Below are positions 32,564 to 43,104 of a stretch of DNA of 64,000 nucleotides, one piece after another. The stretch is from Eurosta solidaginis (lineage: Eukaryota; Arthropoda; Insecta; Diptera; Tephritidae): positions 157,686,426 to 157,750,425 of the forward strand of contig NC_090323.1 in assembly GCF_040869045.1 (NCBI RefSeq), in the 5' to 3' direction. How positions within the stretch are numbered: position 1 is the first letter of the stretch; every line of letters starts with the position of its first letter. Both the position numbers and the translations under genes were made by a program. Below the pieces are notes generated by a model. It saw only the letters and a list, made by a program, of their open reading frames with translations. It made no database searches and was not told the origin of the DNA.

Positions 32564-33100
32564 ACAAATAAGGAGGGCTAAGTTCGGGCGTAACCGAACA
32601 TTACATACTCAGCTGCCAAATTACAGCTTGCGAAACTTTTAAAATATCTTCTTTTAATGGTGGGCGGTGCCAAGCCCACTGTCCAAAATTTTACAAATTT
32701 TCTATTCTGCGTCATAAGGTCAATCGACCTACCAAGTTTCATTGTTTTATCCGTCTTTGGTAATGAATTATCGCATTTTCTCGGGTTTTTCGAAATTTTC
32801 GATATCGGAAAAGTGGGCGTGGTTATAGTCCGATTTCGTTCATTTTAAATAGTCATCTGAGATGAGTGCCCAGGAACTTACATACCAAATGTCATTAAGA
32901 TACCTCAAAATTTACTCAAGTTATAGTGTTCACGGACAGACGGACGGACGGACAGACATGGCTAAATGAATTTCTTTTTTCGCCCAAATCATTTTGATAT
33001 ATAGAAGTCTATATCTATCTCGATTAGTTTATGCCGTTACGGGGTACCGTTATGCGAACAAAATTAATATAATCTGTGAGCTCTGCTCAGCTGAGTATAA
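32564..33100 (-). mobile_element. DINE-1/HINE-like element, copy D (short, no array)
   Basis: It has the same ends as copy A (AGGAGGGCTAAGTTCGGGCG hairpin side; CTCAGCTGAGTATAA side) and the CGGACAGACGGACGGACGGA segment. The tandem array and neighbouring sequence are deleted, leaving about 540 bp. Confidence 0.75.
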
Positions 33101-33180
33101 TAAACCTTATTAGGAGTATTTTTCTAAACATGAAAACTCTTTTTAATAGAATTAAATAAAATAAAATATGCACACCTGAG

Positions 33181-34245
33181 CAGTGTTGCCAGGTGTTGAA
33201 AAAAAAGAGGCTGGATTGGCAAAAAAAAAAAGGTTAGAAAAGGCTAAATTAAGAAAAAAAAGAAGCTAAAAAAGGCCAGAAATTTTTTTGGTAAATTCAT
33301 TAAGTTTTTTTTATATTTTAGTTTAGACATTTGTAAATAAAAACTTATAAACACAACTTAAACATAACTTCTTCTTCCAAAACATATCAGGCACATTTTC
33401 GTTGACTAGCACATGGAATTACTTTAAATGATTGCATATGTGTATATACATAAAAAAAAATATTACAAACTAATTATTTATATAAAGGGGTTGGTGTCGA
33501 AATTCTGTATGTACAAAATTCTAACAACAAAATTCTGCTTTTTAAAATTCTGCTTTTTTAAAATTTTACTTTCTAAAATTCTGCTTTCAAAATTCTGTAT
33601 TACAAAATTTTGTATTAAAATATAATGTTAACAATGTTAAAAGAGGTCATGCGCCATGCACAGTAATTCTGCGTAGAACACCTTTCTGCATAGGCGGCCT
33701 TCGGCCGCGCTTATAAAAAATAACCCTGGGCTACGCCATGTCAAGTCCGGGTGTGTGGTATAACCGTGGCTACCGCCACGGTGATGTCCTTCTGCGTAGT
33801 ACACACAGAATAATGACACACTCCCTTTTGTTACTTCTTGTATGACGAAAATCACAAAACTTGAATAAAGCAGAATTTTTCGCATTAAACATGCAGAATT
33901 TTGAAAAAGCAGAATTTTAAAAAGCAGAATTTTAAAAAAAAGCAGAATTTTGTTCAAGCAGAATTTTGTTCAAGCAGAATTTTTTTGCAATTTACATAAT
34001 TTTGTCATCCAGAATTTTGTAATGCAGAATAATGACACGCTCCCATACAAAATATTCCCCGGCGTTGCTTATGTACAAGGTGTTCTAAGGAACTATTGAA
34101 ATAATTTTATTTTAGAAATTATTAAAAAAAAACATTCGGAGTAAAAAATGCTATAAAAAAGTCACGAAGCTAAACCCAAAATTTCGAGGCTAAAGGCAAA
34201 AAAAACGCTAAATCTAGCCTCGAAAAGGCTAACCTGGCAACACTG
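33181..34245. mobile_element. Non-autonomous hAT element with 8-bp target duplication
   Basis: The ends CAGTGTTGCCAGGTGTT and, reverse-complemented, CAGTGTTGCCAGGTTAGCC are inverted and start with CAGTG, as is common in hAT. CACCTGAG flanks both sides exactly (33173-33180 and 34246-34253). The interior is A-rich with no transposase. A foldback element sits in the middle. Confidence 0.87.
33495..34046. mobile_element. Foldback-like element, second copy, nested in hAT
   Basis: The left arm has repeated ACAAAATTCTG/AAAATTCTGCTTT units; the right arm has repeated GCAGAATTTTG units. The core at 33650-33800 is the reverse complement of 19770-19930, including GCGGCCTTCGGCCGC and CCGTGGCTACCGCCACGG. 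GTGTC begins the left end and GACAC lies in the right end; an extra internal CAGAATAATGACAC at 33807-33820 repeats the terminal sequence. Exact ends are uncertain. Confidence 0.7.
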
Positions 34246-34640
34246 CACCTGAGGGTAAAAATAAAGCAACAAAAGTTATACGGAAATATTTTCTGTTTTT
34301 TCCATATTGTCATTTATATTACCTCGGAATTTTTTTTGAAAAAGTTCGAAAGTTTGAAGTTTTCAAACGTTTTCATAAAAACTAACTATTTCCTTTTTTT
34401 ATTAAAGCAGCTTTAGTGAATTGAGTTAAACTAAATTCGAGAATATTTTCGAAAAAATTAGAAACATTAAAACTTATATGAAACTCAACAATTTAAAACA
34501 TAATATTTTAGTGAATTTAATAACGAAAACTATGTTAATCAACTTCAAAATGTTTCAGAAAATATTCGAAATCTCGAAATTTTTACAAATATCCATCAAA
34601 ACTTAATATTAATGCAAATAATTTTAAAATTAAATAAAAA

Positions 34641-37280
34641 CAAGTAAGGAAGGCTAAGGTCGGGTGTAACCGAACATTACATACTCAGTTGAGAGCTATG
34701 GAGACAAAATAAGGGAAAATCACCATGTAGGAAAATGAACCTAGGGTAACCCTGGAATGTGACTGTATGACATGTGTATCAAATGGAAGGTATTAAAGAG
34801 TATTTTAAGAGGGAGTGGGCCATAGTTCTATAGGTGGACGCCATTTAGGGATATCGCCATAAAGGTGGACCAGGGCTGACTCCAGAATTTGTTTGTACGA
34901 TATGGGTATCAAATGAAAGGTGTTAATGAGTATTTTAAAAGGGAGTGGGCCTTAGTTCTATAGGTGGACGCCTTTTCGAGATATCGCCAAAAAGGTGGAA
35001 CTCTAGAATTTGTTTGTACGATATGGGTATCAAATGAAACGTGTTAATGAGCTTTTTAAAAGAGCGTGGGCCTTAGTTCTAAAGGTGGACGCCTTTTCGA
35101 GATATCGCCATAAAGGTGGCCCAGACCTGACTCCAGAATTTGTTTGTACGATATGGGTATCAAATGAAAGGTGTTAATGAGTATTTTAAAAGGGAGTGGG
35201 CCTTAGTGCTATAGGTGGACGCCTTTTCGGGATATCGTTATAAAGGTGGATCAGGGTTGACTCTAGAATGCGTTTGTACAATATGGGTATCAAATGAAAG
35301 GTGTTAATGAGTATTTTATAAGGGCGTGGGCCTAAGTTCTATAGGTGGACGCCTTTTCGAGATATCGCCATAAAGGTGGACCAGGAATGACTCTAGAATT
35401 TGTTTGTACTATATGGGTATCATATGAAAGGTGTTAAAGAGTTTTTTAAAAGGGCGTGGGCCTTAGTTCTAAAGGTGGACGCCTTTTCGAGATATCGCGA
35501 TAAAGGTGGACCAGGGGTGACTGTAGAATTTGTTTGTACGATATGGGTATCAAATGAAAGGTGTTAATGAATATTTTAAAAGGGAGTGGGCGTTAGTTCT
35601 ATAGGTGGACGCCTTTTCGAGATATCACCATAAAGGTGGACCAAGGGTGACTCTAGAATGCGTTTGTACAATATGGGTATCAAACGAAAGGTGTTAATGA
35701 GAATTTTAAAAGGGGGTGGGCCTTAGTTCTATGGGTGGACGCCTTTTCGAGATATCGCCATAAAGGTGGACCAGGGGTGACTCTAGAATTTGTTTGTACG
35801 ATATGGGTATCAAATGAAAGGTGTTAATGAGTTTTTTAAAAGGGTGTGATCCTTAGTTCTAAAGGTGGACGCCTTTTCCAGATATCGCCTTAAGGGTGTA
35901 CCAGGGGTGGCTGTAGAATTTGTTTGTACGATATGGGTATCAAATGAAAGGTGTTAATGAGTATTTTAAAAGGGAGTGGGCCTTAGTTCTATAGGTTTAC
36001 GCCTTTTCGAGATATCGCCATAAAGGTGGACCAGGGGTGACTCTATAATGTGTTTGTACGATATGGGTATCAAATTAAAGGTATTAATGAGGGTTTTAAA
36101 AGGGAGTGGTGGTAGTTGTATATGTGAAGGCGGTTTCGAGATATCGACCAAAATGTGGACCAGGGTGACCCAGACCATCATCATTCCAAGGGCTTTTGAT
36201 TTCGCCCTGCAGAACTTTTTCATTTTCTTCTACTTAATATGGTAGGTGTCACACCCATTTTACAAAGTTTTTTTCTAAAGTTATATTTTGCGTCAATAAG
36301 CCAATCCAATTTACATGTTTCATCCCTTTTTTCGTATTTGGTATAGAATTATGGTATTTTTTTAATTTTTCGTAATTTTCGATATCGAAAAAGTGGGCGG
36401 ATTTCGGCCATTTTTTATACCACTACAAAGTGAGTTCAGATAATTACGTGAACTGAGTTTAGTAAAGATATATGGAATTTTGCTCAAGTTAACGCGTTAA
36501 CGGCCGAGCGGAAGGACAGACGGTCGACTGTGTATAAAAAATGGGCGTGGCTTCAACCGGTTTCGCCCTTTTTAACAGAAAACAGTTATCGTCCTAGGAT
36601 CTAAGCCCCTACCAAATTTCACAAGGATTGGTAAATTTTTGTTCGACTTATGGCATTAAAAGTATCCTAGACAAATTGAATGAAAAAGGGCGGAGCCACG
36701 CCCATTTTGAAATTTTCTTTTATTTTTGTATTTTGTAGCACCATATCATTACTGGAGTTGAATGTTGACATAATTTACTTATATACTGTAAAGATATTAA
36801 ATTTTTTTTTAATTTGACTTTAAAAAAAAATTTTTTTTAAAAGTGGACGTGGTCGTTCTCCGATTTTCGCAATTTTTATTAAGCATACATATAGTAATAG
36901 GAGTAACGTTCCTGCCAAATTTCATCATGATATCTTCAACGACTGCCAAATTACAGCTTGCAAAACTTCTAAATTACCTTCTTTCAAAAGTGGGCGGTGC
37001 CACGCCCATTGTCAAAAATTTTACTAATTTTCTATTCTGCGTGATAAGTAGAACTCATCTACCAAGTTTCATCGCTTTATCCGCCTTTGGTAATGAATTA
37101 TCGCACTTTTTCGATTTTTAGAAATTTTCGATATCGAAAAAGTGGGCGTGGTTATAGTCCGATATCGTTCATTTTAAATAGCGATCTGAGATGAGTGCCC
37201 AGGAACCTCATACCAAATTTCATCAAGATACCTCAAAATTTACTCAAGTTATCGTGTTAACGGACGGACGGACATGCTCA
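34641..37280 (-). mobile_element. DINE-1/HINE-like element, copy B, with 130-bp array
   Basis: It starts CAAGTAAGGAAGGCTAAGG and runs through the hairpin, an array of about 11 units (34750-36175) and the conserved flank (AAGGGCTTTTGATTTCGCCC; GCCACGCCCATT). It stops abruptly at CGGACGGACATGCTCAATCA, where a Helitron segment begins, so the 5' end is lost. Confidence 0.78.
34750..36175. repeat. 130-bp tandem array, about 11 units
   Basis: It has the same unit as 21930-25310 (TATGGGTATCAAATGAAAGG; GGTGGACGCCTTTTCGAGAT), with one unit shortened near 34990 (AAAAAGGTGGAACTCTAG). Confidence 0.9.
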
Positions 37281-37888
37281 ATCAAGAATGTGTGTGTATT
37301 ATGGATATCAAATGAAAGCTGTTTCTTAGAGCTCTAAAGTTCATTGGGATATTCTATTTAGTGGCATCAACCTGGCAAAACTGATAAATATGCATGCGAA
37401 GCCGAAATAAAGACAAGAATTAGTAATACCCACATACCTATTTACATACGTCCTATTCGATTTGCCTGAAATTTCGTATATAAATTTGCCTATATTTGTA
37501 TTTACGATGCTTTTTTCCGGGAAGTATGCCAGAGACGGACTGGGACTGGGATTAGGACTGGGACTGGGACTGAGACTGACACTCGGAGTGGGACTGGGAC
37601 TGAGACTCGGAATGGGACTGAAACAAAATACATACCACCCTCTGGGACTGGCAATAAGAGATGAAGAAGAAGGAGAAAAACTTGAGAGAAGAGAAAAGAG
37701 AGAAGGAGACTGAGAAAGAGATAGAATGAGACGAAGATGGAGATGACGCGAAAACGACGGAGGGAGGAGTGAATAAAAAGATTAGGAAAAATTGTAGAGG
37801 GGTAGAGCAGAGCTAGACGGAAAAGGCTTATTAAAATGTATGCAGATAGGCCAAATTTAGGGAGAACAACGTCTGCCGGGTCTGCTAG
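37281..37888 (+). mobile_element. Non-autonomous Helitron, 3' part
   Basis: It begins within GTGTGTATTATGGATATCAA then ATGAAAGCTG, resembling the repeat near the 5' end of the Helitron at 63760. It ends AACGTCTGCCGGGTCTGCTAG with CTAG at 37885-37888 followed by T, resembling the Helitron end at 21811. It contains a GGGACT hexanucleotide array at about 37533-37620 and AGA-rich sequence; the open frame there is low-complexity and not a gene. Confidence 0.62.
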
Positions 37889-38020
37889 TATTCAATAAAT
37901 TTAAAATTGATCAAATATACTTTCATACATTTAGCAATTGGTTTATTCCCGCTTAAACAATAGCAACATTATTAATGTTTGTTTTAATGGTGTGTTCAAT
38001 TTATACTTATAATAATATGC

Positions 38021-38425
38021 TTATAATAATTGAATATTCAATTATTATATTTTTCTAAGAGAAACTGAAAAGAAAGAAAGAAACATTTTGTGGCATATTG
38101 CGATGGTACCATTTCGAAAACCGCCACGTAATCATCATGAGGCAATTTCGTAATGTTATCAAAGGTTTTACCGAGATTAGAACCGCGAATCACACGGTGA
38201 AACTGCAGTCTTAACCACTAGGCTATCCTGATTGTATATATTTCCTTGCTTAATTCAGTTTATCTCATTTCTACATTATCGAATCTCGGTGAAACCTTTG
38301 ATAACATTACGAAATTGCCTGGCGGTTTTCGAAATGGTACCATCGCAATATGCCAGTAAATGTTTCTTTCTTTCTTTTCAGTTTCTCTTAGAAAAACATA
38401 ATAATTGAATATTCAATTATTATAA
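38021..38425 (-). mobile_element. Hairpin element with tRNA-like core
   Basis: Long inverted arms (38021-38176 and 38282-38425) share AGAGAAACTGAAAAGAAAGA, GCATATTGCGATGGTACCAT and AATTTCGTAATGTTATCAAA. The centre, on the minus strand, has an A box (TAGCCTAGTGGTTAAG, 38210-38225) and a B box (GGTTCTAATC, 38174-38183) at tRNA-like spacing. Both ends carry the perfect palindrome AATAATTGAATATTCAATTA (TT). The left arm has about 14 extra bases. Confidence 0.78.
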
Positions 38426-38835
38426 GCCGGTGTTAAGCTCATGAATTCTTAATAATAAATAACAACATTAATTTTTTCTAGTTTTTGGAGAGCACCTCGT
38501 GTTTACCACTTTTTTTTTTTTTTTGTTTTTGATAGTCGGAAAAATTCAACACTTTGATATAGTGATGGTTGACTATATGTAATTCGAAGTCCCCATAACT
38601 TCTTATCAGATTTCTTTTGGGGGTATGATATTTTATGTCCTGCTAAGTATGACGTCATACCGAATTTTACATGTACATTTAACGCAGGCTCGTGATAGTA
38701 TACGGTAGATAGTAGTACGAGTAGCCGAGAAGAAATCTGATTAGAAATTCTGATGACTTCAAAACATATAATATCCATAATATAAAAAAGTTTAACTTTT
38801 TATTGAGCCAAAATAACAGTTTGTATATACTAATA
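38426..38835. other. No gene seen
   Basis: AT-rich sequence with a poly-T run. The minus-strand frame at 38503-38778 has no recognisable motif. Confidence 0.4.
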
Positions 38836-39130
38836 AATTGGGGTTTTACGGCCGGTAATTATAGGCCGAATTTTATATTTTCCTTTTCCCTCCTACGCGT
38901 TACGATCTTTTCACATCTTGAAGAAGTCTAGTTAATGTTTCAAAAAAAGAAAGCGGGTTCTATTGTTTTCAAAATACTAATAATGTATATTTAAAAGATT
39001 ATTACAACTTGCTTTATTTTTTAAATAAAAACTAGACTCGCCGGAAAAGATGAAGAAGCATTGAAACGCGTAGGGCGGAAAAGGAAAATTGAAAATTTGT
39101 CCTATAATTACCAACCATAAAGCTCCAATT
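38836..39130. mobile_element. 295-bp foldback MITE with about 100-bp arms
   Basis: The left arm (AATTGGGGTTTTACGGCCGG, TAATTATAGG, TTTTCCTTTTCC, CTACGCGTT, AGTCTAGTT) is the inverse of the right arm (AACTAGACT, AACGCGTAG, GGAAAAGGAAAA, CCTATAATTA, CCAATT), with a short AT-rich centre. It ends two bases before the SINE at 39133. Confidence 0.82.
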
Positions 39131-39132
39131 CA

Positions 39133-39257
39133 GGCGGCCGCCGTGGTGTGGTGTTAGCGTGCTCCTCCTACCACATCGAAGATCCTGGGTCCAAGTTCTT
39201 TTTAATTAGAAAACAGTTTTTCTATGCGACATCGCCCCTTGGCAGTGAATTCGCAAA
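39133..39257 (+). repeat. tRNA-derived SINE fragment (plus orientation)
   Basis: The tRNA-like head GGCGGCCGCCGTGGTGTGGT, then GTTAGCGTGCTCC and a B-box-like TGGGTCCAAGTTC, followed by AATTAGAAAACAGTTTTTCT and CGCCCCTTGGCAGTG. The 3' body is missing. Confidence 0.68.
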
Positions 39258-39439
39258 GTTATACCGTTTTCATTTTTGAACTTGAACGAGTATTCTAAAA
39301 CTCGAAGGAAAAAAGCAAATAATAATAATTTCTAAACACCCTAATCTACGCAAACATGTATTATTAGTGTCATTCACATTAAAGAATAACTACTTTAAAA
39401 TTGTCACCATTTAAATTATGCTCTATTGTCGAACCTCAT

Positions 39440-42400
39440 CATCATCATCATCCTCCTCAACTCCTATTGGAGCATAGGGCCTCGACCACCGACTTAAATC
39501 TTATTCTGTTAGGTGCAGTTCTTGTGATGTCATTCCACGTATATCCTGCGTCTTCGAGTTCTTTATCCACAGTTCTGCGCCAAGTTTTCGCAGGTGCACC
39601 AGGTCGTCGGCTTCCTTGTGGATTCCATCGCAATGCTTGTCTGGCTATATTTACTGGAGGTCTTCTGAGAGTGTGACCAATCCACGACCATTTACGCTTG
39701 GTTATTTCTGTGGTAGCCTTAGGTTGATTTGTTCTAGACCATAAGTCGTCATTTGAAATTCTTTCCGGCCATCGAATTTTCAGGATTCGGCGCAGACATT
39801 TATTAATAAAAACTTGTAGACGTTTCTGAATTGAAGTTGAGCTTTTCCACGTCTCGCAAGCATAAAACAGTACTGATTTAACATTCGAATTAAACAGTCG
39901 AAGCTTCGTTTTTAAAGATATTTGGCTGGACCTCCACACGTTTGCCAGTTGCCCAAAAACCATTCTTGCTTTGTTTATGCGAGACTGAACGTCCTCATCT
40001 GCACCGCTCTTATTTGAGACAATACTACCAAGATAAACAACGGACTCTACACCTTCGATTTCATTTTCGTCAACCGTAAGCGTCAATGGCCTTGATGAAA
40101 TACTATAGCCGCATCTTATGACTTTGGTTTTCGCTGTATTGATGCTTAGTCCGGCCTCCTTTGCATGTGTGTTGACAGCTTCTAAATTGTGTTGAAGGTC
40201 AGTACTTCTGTGGCTTAGCAGACAGACATCGTCTGCATATTCTAAATCCCCTAGCTGAGTGAAAGGCGTCCACTGTACACCGTGTCCACCATTTTCTGCG
40301 TTCCTCATAATCTCGTCTAATGCCAAGATAAACAAGAGCGGGGAGAGTATGCATCCCTGTCGCACCCCGCTTTTAATTTCGAAGGGTTCTGAGAGGCGCC
40401 CATCGTGACTGACCCGGCACTTAAATTCGGCATACATTGCCTTTATAATGTTGATTATTTTATTGGGCATCCCTCGTTTTCGTAGTATTTCCCAAATATA
40501 TTTCCTGTCGAGACTATCAAAAGCCTTTTTAAAGTCGATAAAAAGTAAATAAGCTGATGTTCTGTATTCACAGCATTGTTCAACAATGATTCGGACGGTA
40601 TTTATTAGATCAACACAGGATCGGTTTTGTCTAAAGCCAAACTGATTTTCTCTTAGAGTTCGATACACCGCCTCTTCAATTCGGGACAGTAAGATCGTGG
40701 AGAACACTTTGCTAGGAATCGAGAGTAAGGTGATACCTCTGTAGTTGTTACAATCAGAGGTATCTCCCTTTTTTGCGACTTTTACAAGTATGCCTTCATT
40801 CCACTGACGAGGGTAGGATTCTTCTTCCCATACCTGACGGAAGATTGGAAGTAAGGTTTCAGCTGCGGTATCTGGATCTGCTATGAGGTATTCAGCATAT
40901 ATGTCATCAGTTCCTGGGGCCTTGCCCTTTTTTAAGGACTTGATTGCTGAAATTATTTCATTTTTCGTAGGGGGCGCGCTGTTTACCCCATTGAAGTGGG
41001 GTTGGCTGTTGTAGTTTGCAGCAATAGTGTTGGAATTTAAGGTCGCTTCACCTACAGGATTATTTAATACTTTCTTGAAGTGTTCCACCCATACACTCAT
41101 TTGTTGTTCGCTTTCAGTAATAAGATTTCCGTTTAAGTCTTTTACTGGTTTTTGACCACTCCTGTATTTTCCGGTGAGTTCCCTACTAATCTCATAGAGT
41201 TCCCTCATATTATTTAATCTGGCTGCCGTTTCAGCTCGACTTGCTAATGTGTCAGCCCATTCCCTCTTGTCTTTTCTAGCAGACTTCTTAATTTGCTTGC
41301 ATTTTTCTTTATACCTTGCGGCTAACTGCCTTGCTTCCTCCGTGTCATTGTTGTTCGTCCGTCTGAGAAGCGATTCTTTAATTTTCCGCCGCTGTTCAAT
41401 AAGTGTCCACGTATTATTTGTTAGCCATACTTTCTTTGCTTTGTTTTTGTGTCCAAGGATACTGCTACCAAGTTCTTGGTAGATATTATTAACGGAGTCT
41501 AGCCTGTCACCTGTACTACCACTCATGTTTACCTGTTCAACACGTTCGCGTACTGCGGCATTAAAGGCATTATGATATTCTTCATGCTTTAGTTTCTCAA
41601 TATCAATTTTCTTGCTAATTTTTTGAAGGTTTTTCTGTACTGCGGCTACCTTAAATCTGAAACTACCAGCTACAAGGTAGTGATCGCTACCAATATCTGC
41701 TCCTCTTTTAACGCGCACATCTAGCAAGGATGACCTCCATCTGCTGTTTATTAGTACGTTATCAATTTGGTTATTAGTGCGTTGATCCGGAGACGTCCAT
41801 GTTGTTTTGTGGACTAATTTATGTGGGAATAAGCTTCCACCGATCACCAGACCGTTTTCACAACAAAATTCTATAAGCCTACTACCATTGTCATTCCGGG
41901 TACCAGGGCTGTGTTTACCCATGTATATATCTAGACCATCATTGTCAGATCCAACTTTAGCATTAAAGTCGCCTAGAATAACACATATGTCCCCTTGATT
42001 AACGTGTGAGTTTACGCAGCTGTTGAGCGTATCGAAAAATTCGTTTTTGATTTCGTCATTTTGGCTTTCTGTTGGTCCATAAACATTGATGATGACTAGT
42101 TTCCTTGCTCTAGTGCGGAGTTTAAGTATAATAATTCTGGGGCTTATCGGCACCCATTCAATAATACTTTTCGCTATTGTATTTGTTATTAAAAAACCTA
42201 CGCCGCTGGTGTGACTCTCTCCTTCATTTCGGCCCGAGTATAGGAACGTTGTTCCTTGGTCATTTATTCGGCCATATCCTGTCCATCTGCACTCTTGTAT
42301 GGCTAATATGTCTATTTTGTATCGGTGCATTTCCCTCCGTAGCTGTTCAAGCTTACCACTCTCGTAGAGAGTTCGTACATTCCATGTACATATTTGTGTT

Positions 42401-42890
42401 TTATGCTTCATGCCGATTCTGTGATGTTTGTTACTTTCAGGAATATGATCTTGGTCGGTCGTTTCAGTTTCATTCATCCTAATATTAAAGCGTGAATTTG
42501 GCACCTCCACATCCGATGTGCCAGCTGCCGAAGCAGAGGGATTGTGTCGCAAATGCTGGTTACCCCGTGGAGAATAGTTTCCGTTATCGTTTTGATCCAT
42601 GCTAGAATATTATTTAAATTTCAATCAGCGAGTGATGAGTTCACAGATTGCTCGAAGCAGGCCGCTCCTTACATGGAGAACAGACGCCCACCTGCCGGCT
42701 ACTCGGCTCCCAAAGAGGCGACAGGATTTTTTTTTTTTTGTACTTTGGTTTATTAACGAAGTGTCCTTCTTCGGCCTGTGTGGTCCGCGGGAGATATTTG
42801 ATTTCTCTCCTACCACCCATATCTGGGAGGCATTCCCCTATCCGCCACCTGGGGACGCGCCCTCTAGGGATTTCAGGCTCCCCCGAAGGC
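39440..42890 (-). mobile_element. RTE-like LINE, apparently full length, candidate 11-bp target duplication
   Basis: TCGAACCTCAT occurs at 39429-39439 and 42891-42901, directly repeated around the element. The 3' end (left) is a very short UTR with a (GAT)n tail directly after the stop codon, a hallmark of RTE-clade LINEs. The 5' UTR (42601-42890) is GC-rich compared with the surroundings. The left duplication overlaps the tail by CAT, so its exact length is uncertain. Confidence 0.7.
39457..42600 (-). CDS. RTE-like LINE polyprotein: endonuclease and reverse transcriptase, intact
   Basis: An uninterrupted frame of 1047 codons. Residues 1-60 are polar and unassigned. The endonuclease follows with QICTWNVRTLYESGK (about 69-83), IQECRWTG (catalytic Glu), INVYGPTE, ILGDFNAKVG and GSDHYLVAG. 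After a Lys/Arg-rich linker comes the RT: KKGKAPGTDD, NNYRGITLLSIPSKVFS, NQFGFRQNRSC, FIDFKKAFDSLD, SGVRQGCILSPLLF and the catalytic LEYADDVCLL. The C-terminus has FYACETWKSS, KWSWIGHTLRRPP and GAPAKTWRRTVD, typical of RTE/BovB-like ORFs. All catalytic motifs look intact and the length is that of a full RTE ORF. Its product would nick target DNA and copy the RNA in place. Confidence 0.88.
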   Translation of the reverse strand: MDQNDNGNYSPRGNQHLRHNPSASAAGTSDVEVPNSRFNIRMNETETTDQDHIPESNKHHRIGMKHKTQICTWNVRTLYESGKLEQLRREMHRYKIDILAIQECRWTGYGRINDQGTTFLYSGRNEGESHTSGVGFLITNTIAKSIIEWVPISPRIIILKLRTRARKLVIINVYGPTESQNDEIKNEFFDTLNSCVNSHVNQGDICVILGDFNAKVGSDNDGLDIYMGKHSPGTRNDNGSRLIEFCCENGLVIGGSLFPHKLVHKTTWTSPDQRTNNQIDNVLINSRWRSSLLDVRVKRGADIGSDHYLVAGSFRFKVAAVQKNLQKISKKIDIEKLKHEEYHNAFNAAVRERVEQVNMSGSTGDRLDSVNNIYQELGSSILGHKNKAKKVWLTNNTWTLIEQRRKIKESLLRRTNNNDTEEARQLAARYKEKCKQIKKSARKDKREWADTLASRAETAARLNNMRELYEISRELTGKYRSGQKPVKDLNGNLITESEQQMSVWVEHFKKVLNNPVGEATLNSNTIAANYNSQPHFNGVNSAPPTKNEIISAIKSLKKGKAPGTDDIYAEYLIADPDTAAETLLPIFRQVWEEESYPRQWNEGILVKVAKKGDTSDCNNYRGITLLSIPSKVFSTILLSRIEEAVYRTLRENQFGFRQNRSCVDLINTVRIIVEQCCEYRTSAYLLFIDFKKAFDSLDRKYIWEILRKRGMPNKIINIIKAMYAEFKCRVSHDGRLSEPFEIKSGVRQGCILSPLLFILALDEIMRNAENGGHGVQWTPFTQLGDLEYADDVCLLSHRSTDLQHNLEAVNTHAKEAGLSINTAKTKVIRCGYSISSRPLTLTVDENEIEGVESVVYLGSIVSNKSGADEDVQSRINKARMVFGQLANVWRSSQISLKTKLRLFNSNVKSVLFYACETWKSSTSIQKRLQVFINKCLRRILKIRWPERISNDDLWSRTNQPKATTEITKRKWSWIGHTLRRPPVNIARQALRWNPQGSRRPGAPAKTWRRTVDKELEDAGYTWNDITRTAPNRIRFKSVVEALCSNRS

Positions 42891-42901
42891 TCGAACCTCA
42901 T

Positions 42902-43100
42902 GGACCACTTAATATCGAAAACATACACACAAACCACACTTCATTGTTTGTGGAGGCATATAAAAACTTAATTCAAATAAGCAACAATACGGCGATGGAC
43001 CCACACGAGAGACCACACTACTAAGTTTATTTTTCTGGTTGGTTAGCTGGAGATATTACTCCATACTCTTATATAGATATAAAGATATACATACATACAA
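42902..43100. other. No gene seen
   Basis: Flank of the LINE with no repeat or coding signal that I can support. Confidence 0.4.
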
Positions 43101-43104
43101 TGTA

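Noticed and set aside
37462..37713. Open frame rich in Gly-Leu
   Set aside because: It is produced by the GGGACT hexanucleotide repeat and AGA-rich sequence, with no domain.
38170..38235. Functional tRNA gene on the minus strand
   Set aside because: A and B boxes are good, but I could not pair acceptor ends and the sequence is embedded in a hairpin repeat.
42544..43024. Overlapping open frames on both strands at the LINE 5' end
   Set aside because: They lie in the GC-rich 5' UTR of the RTE-like element and none has a motif. A short upstream peptide cannot be excluded but is not supported.
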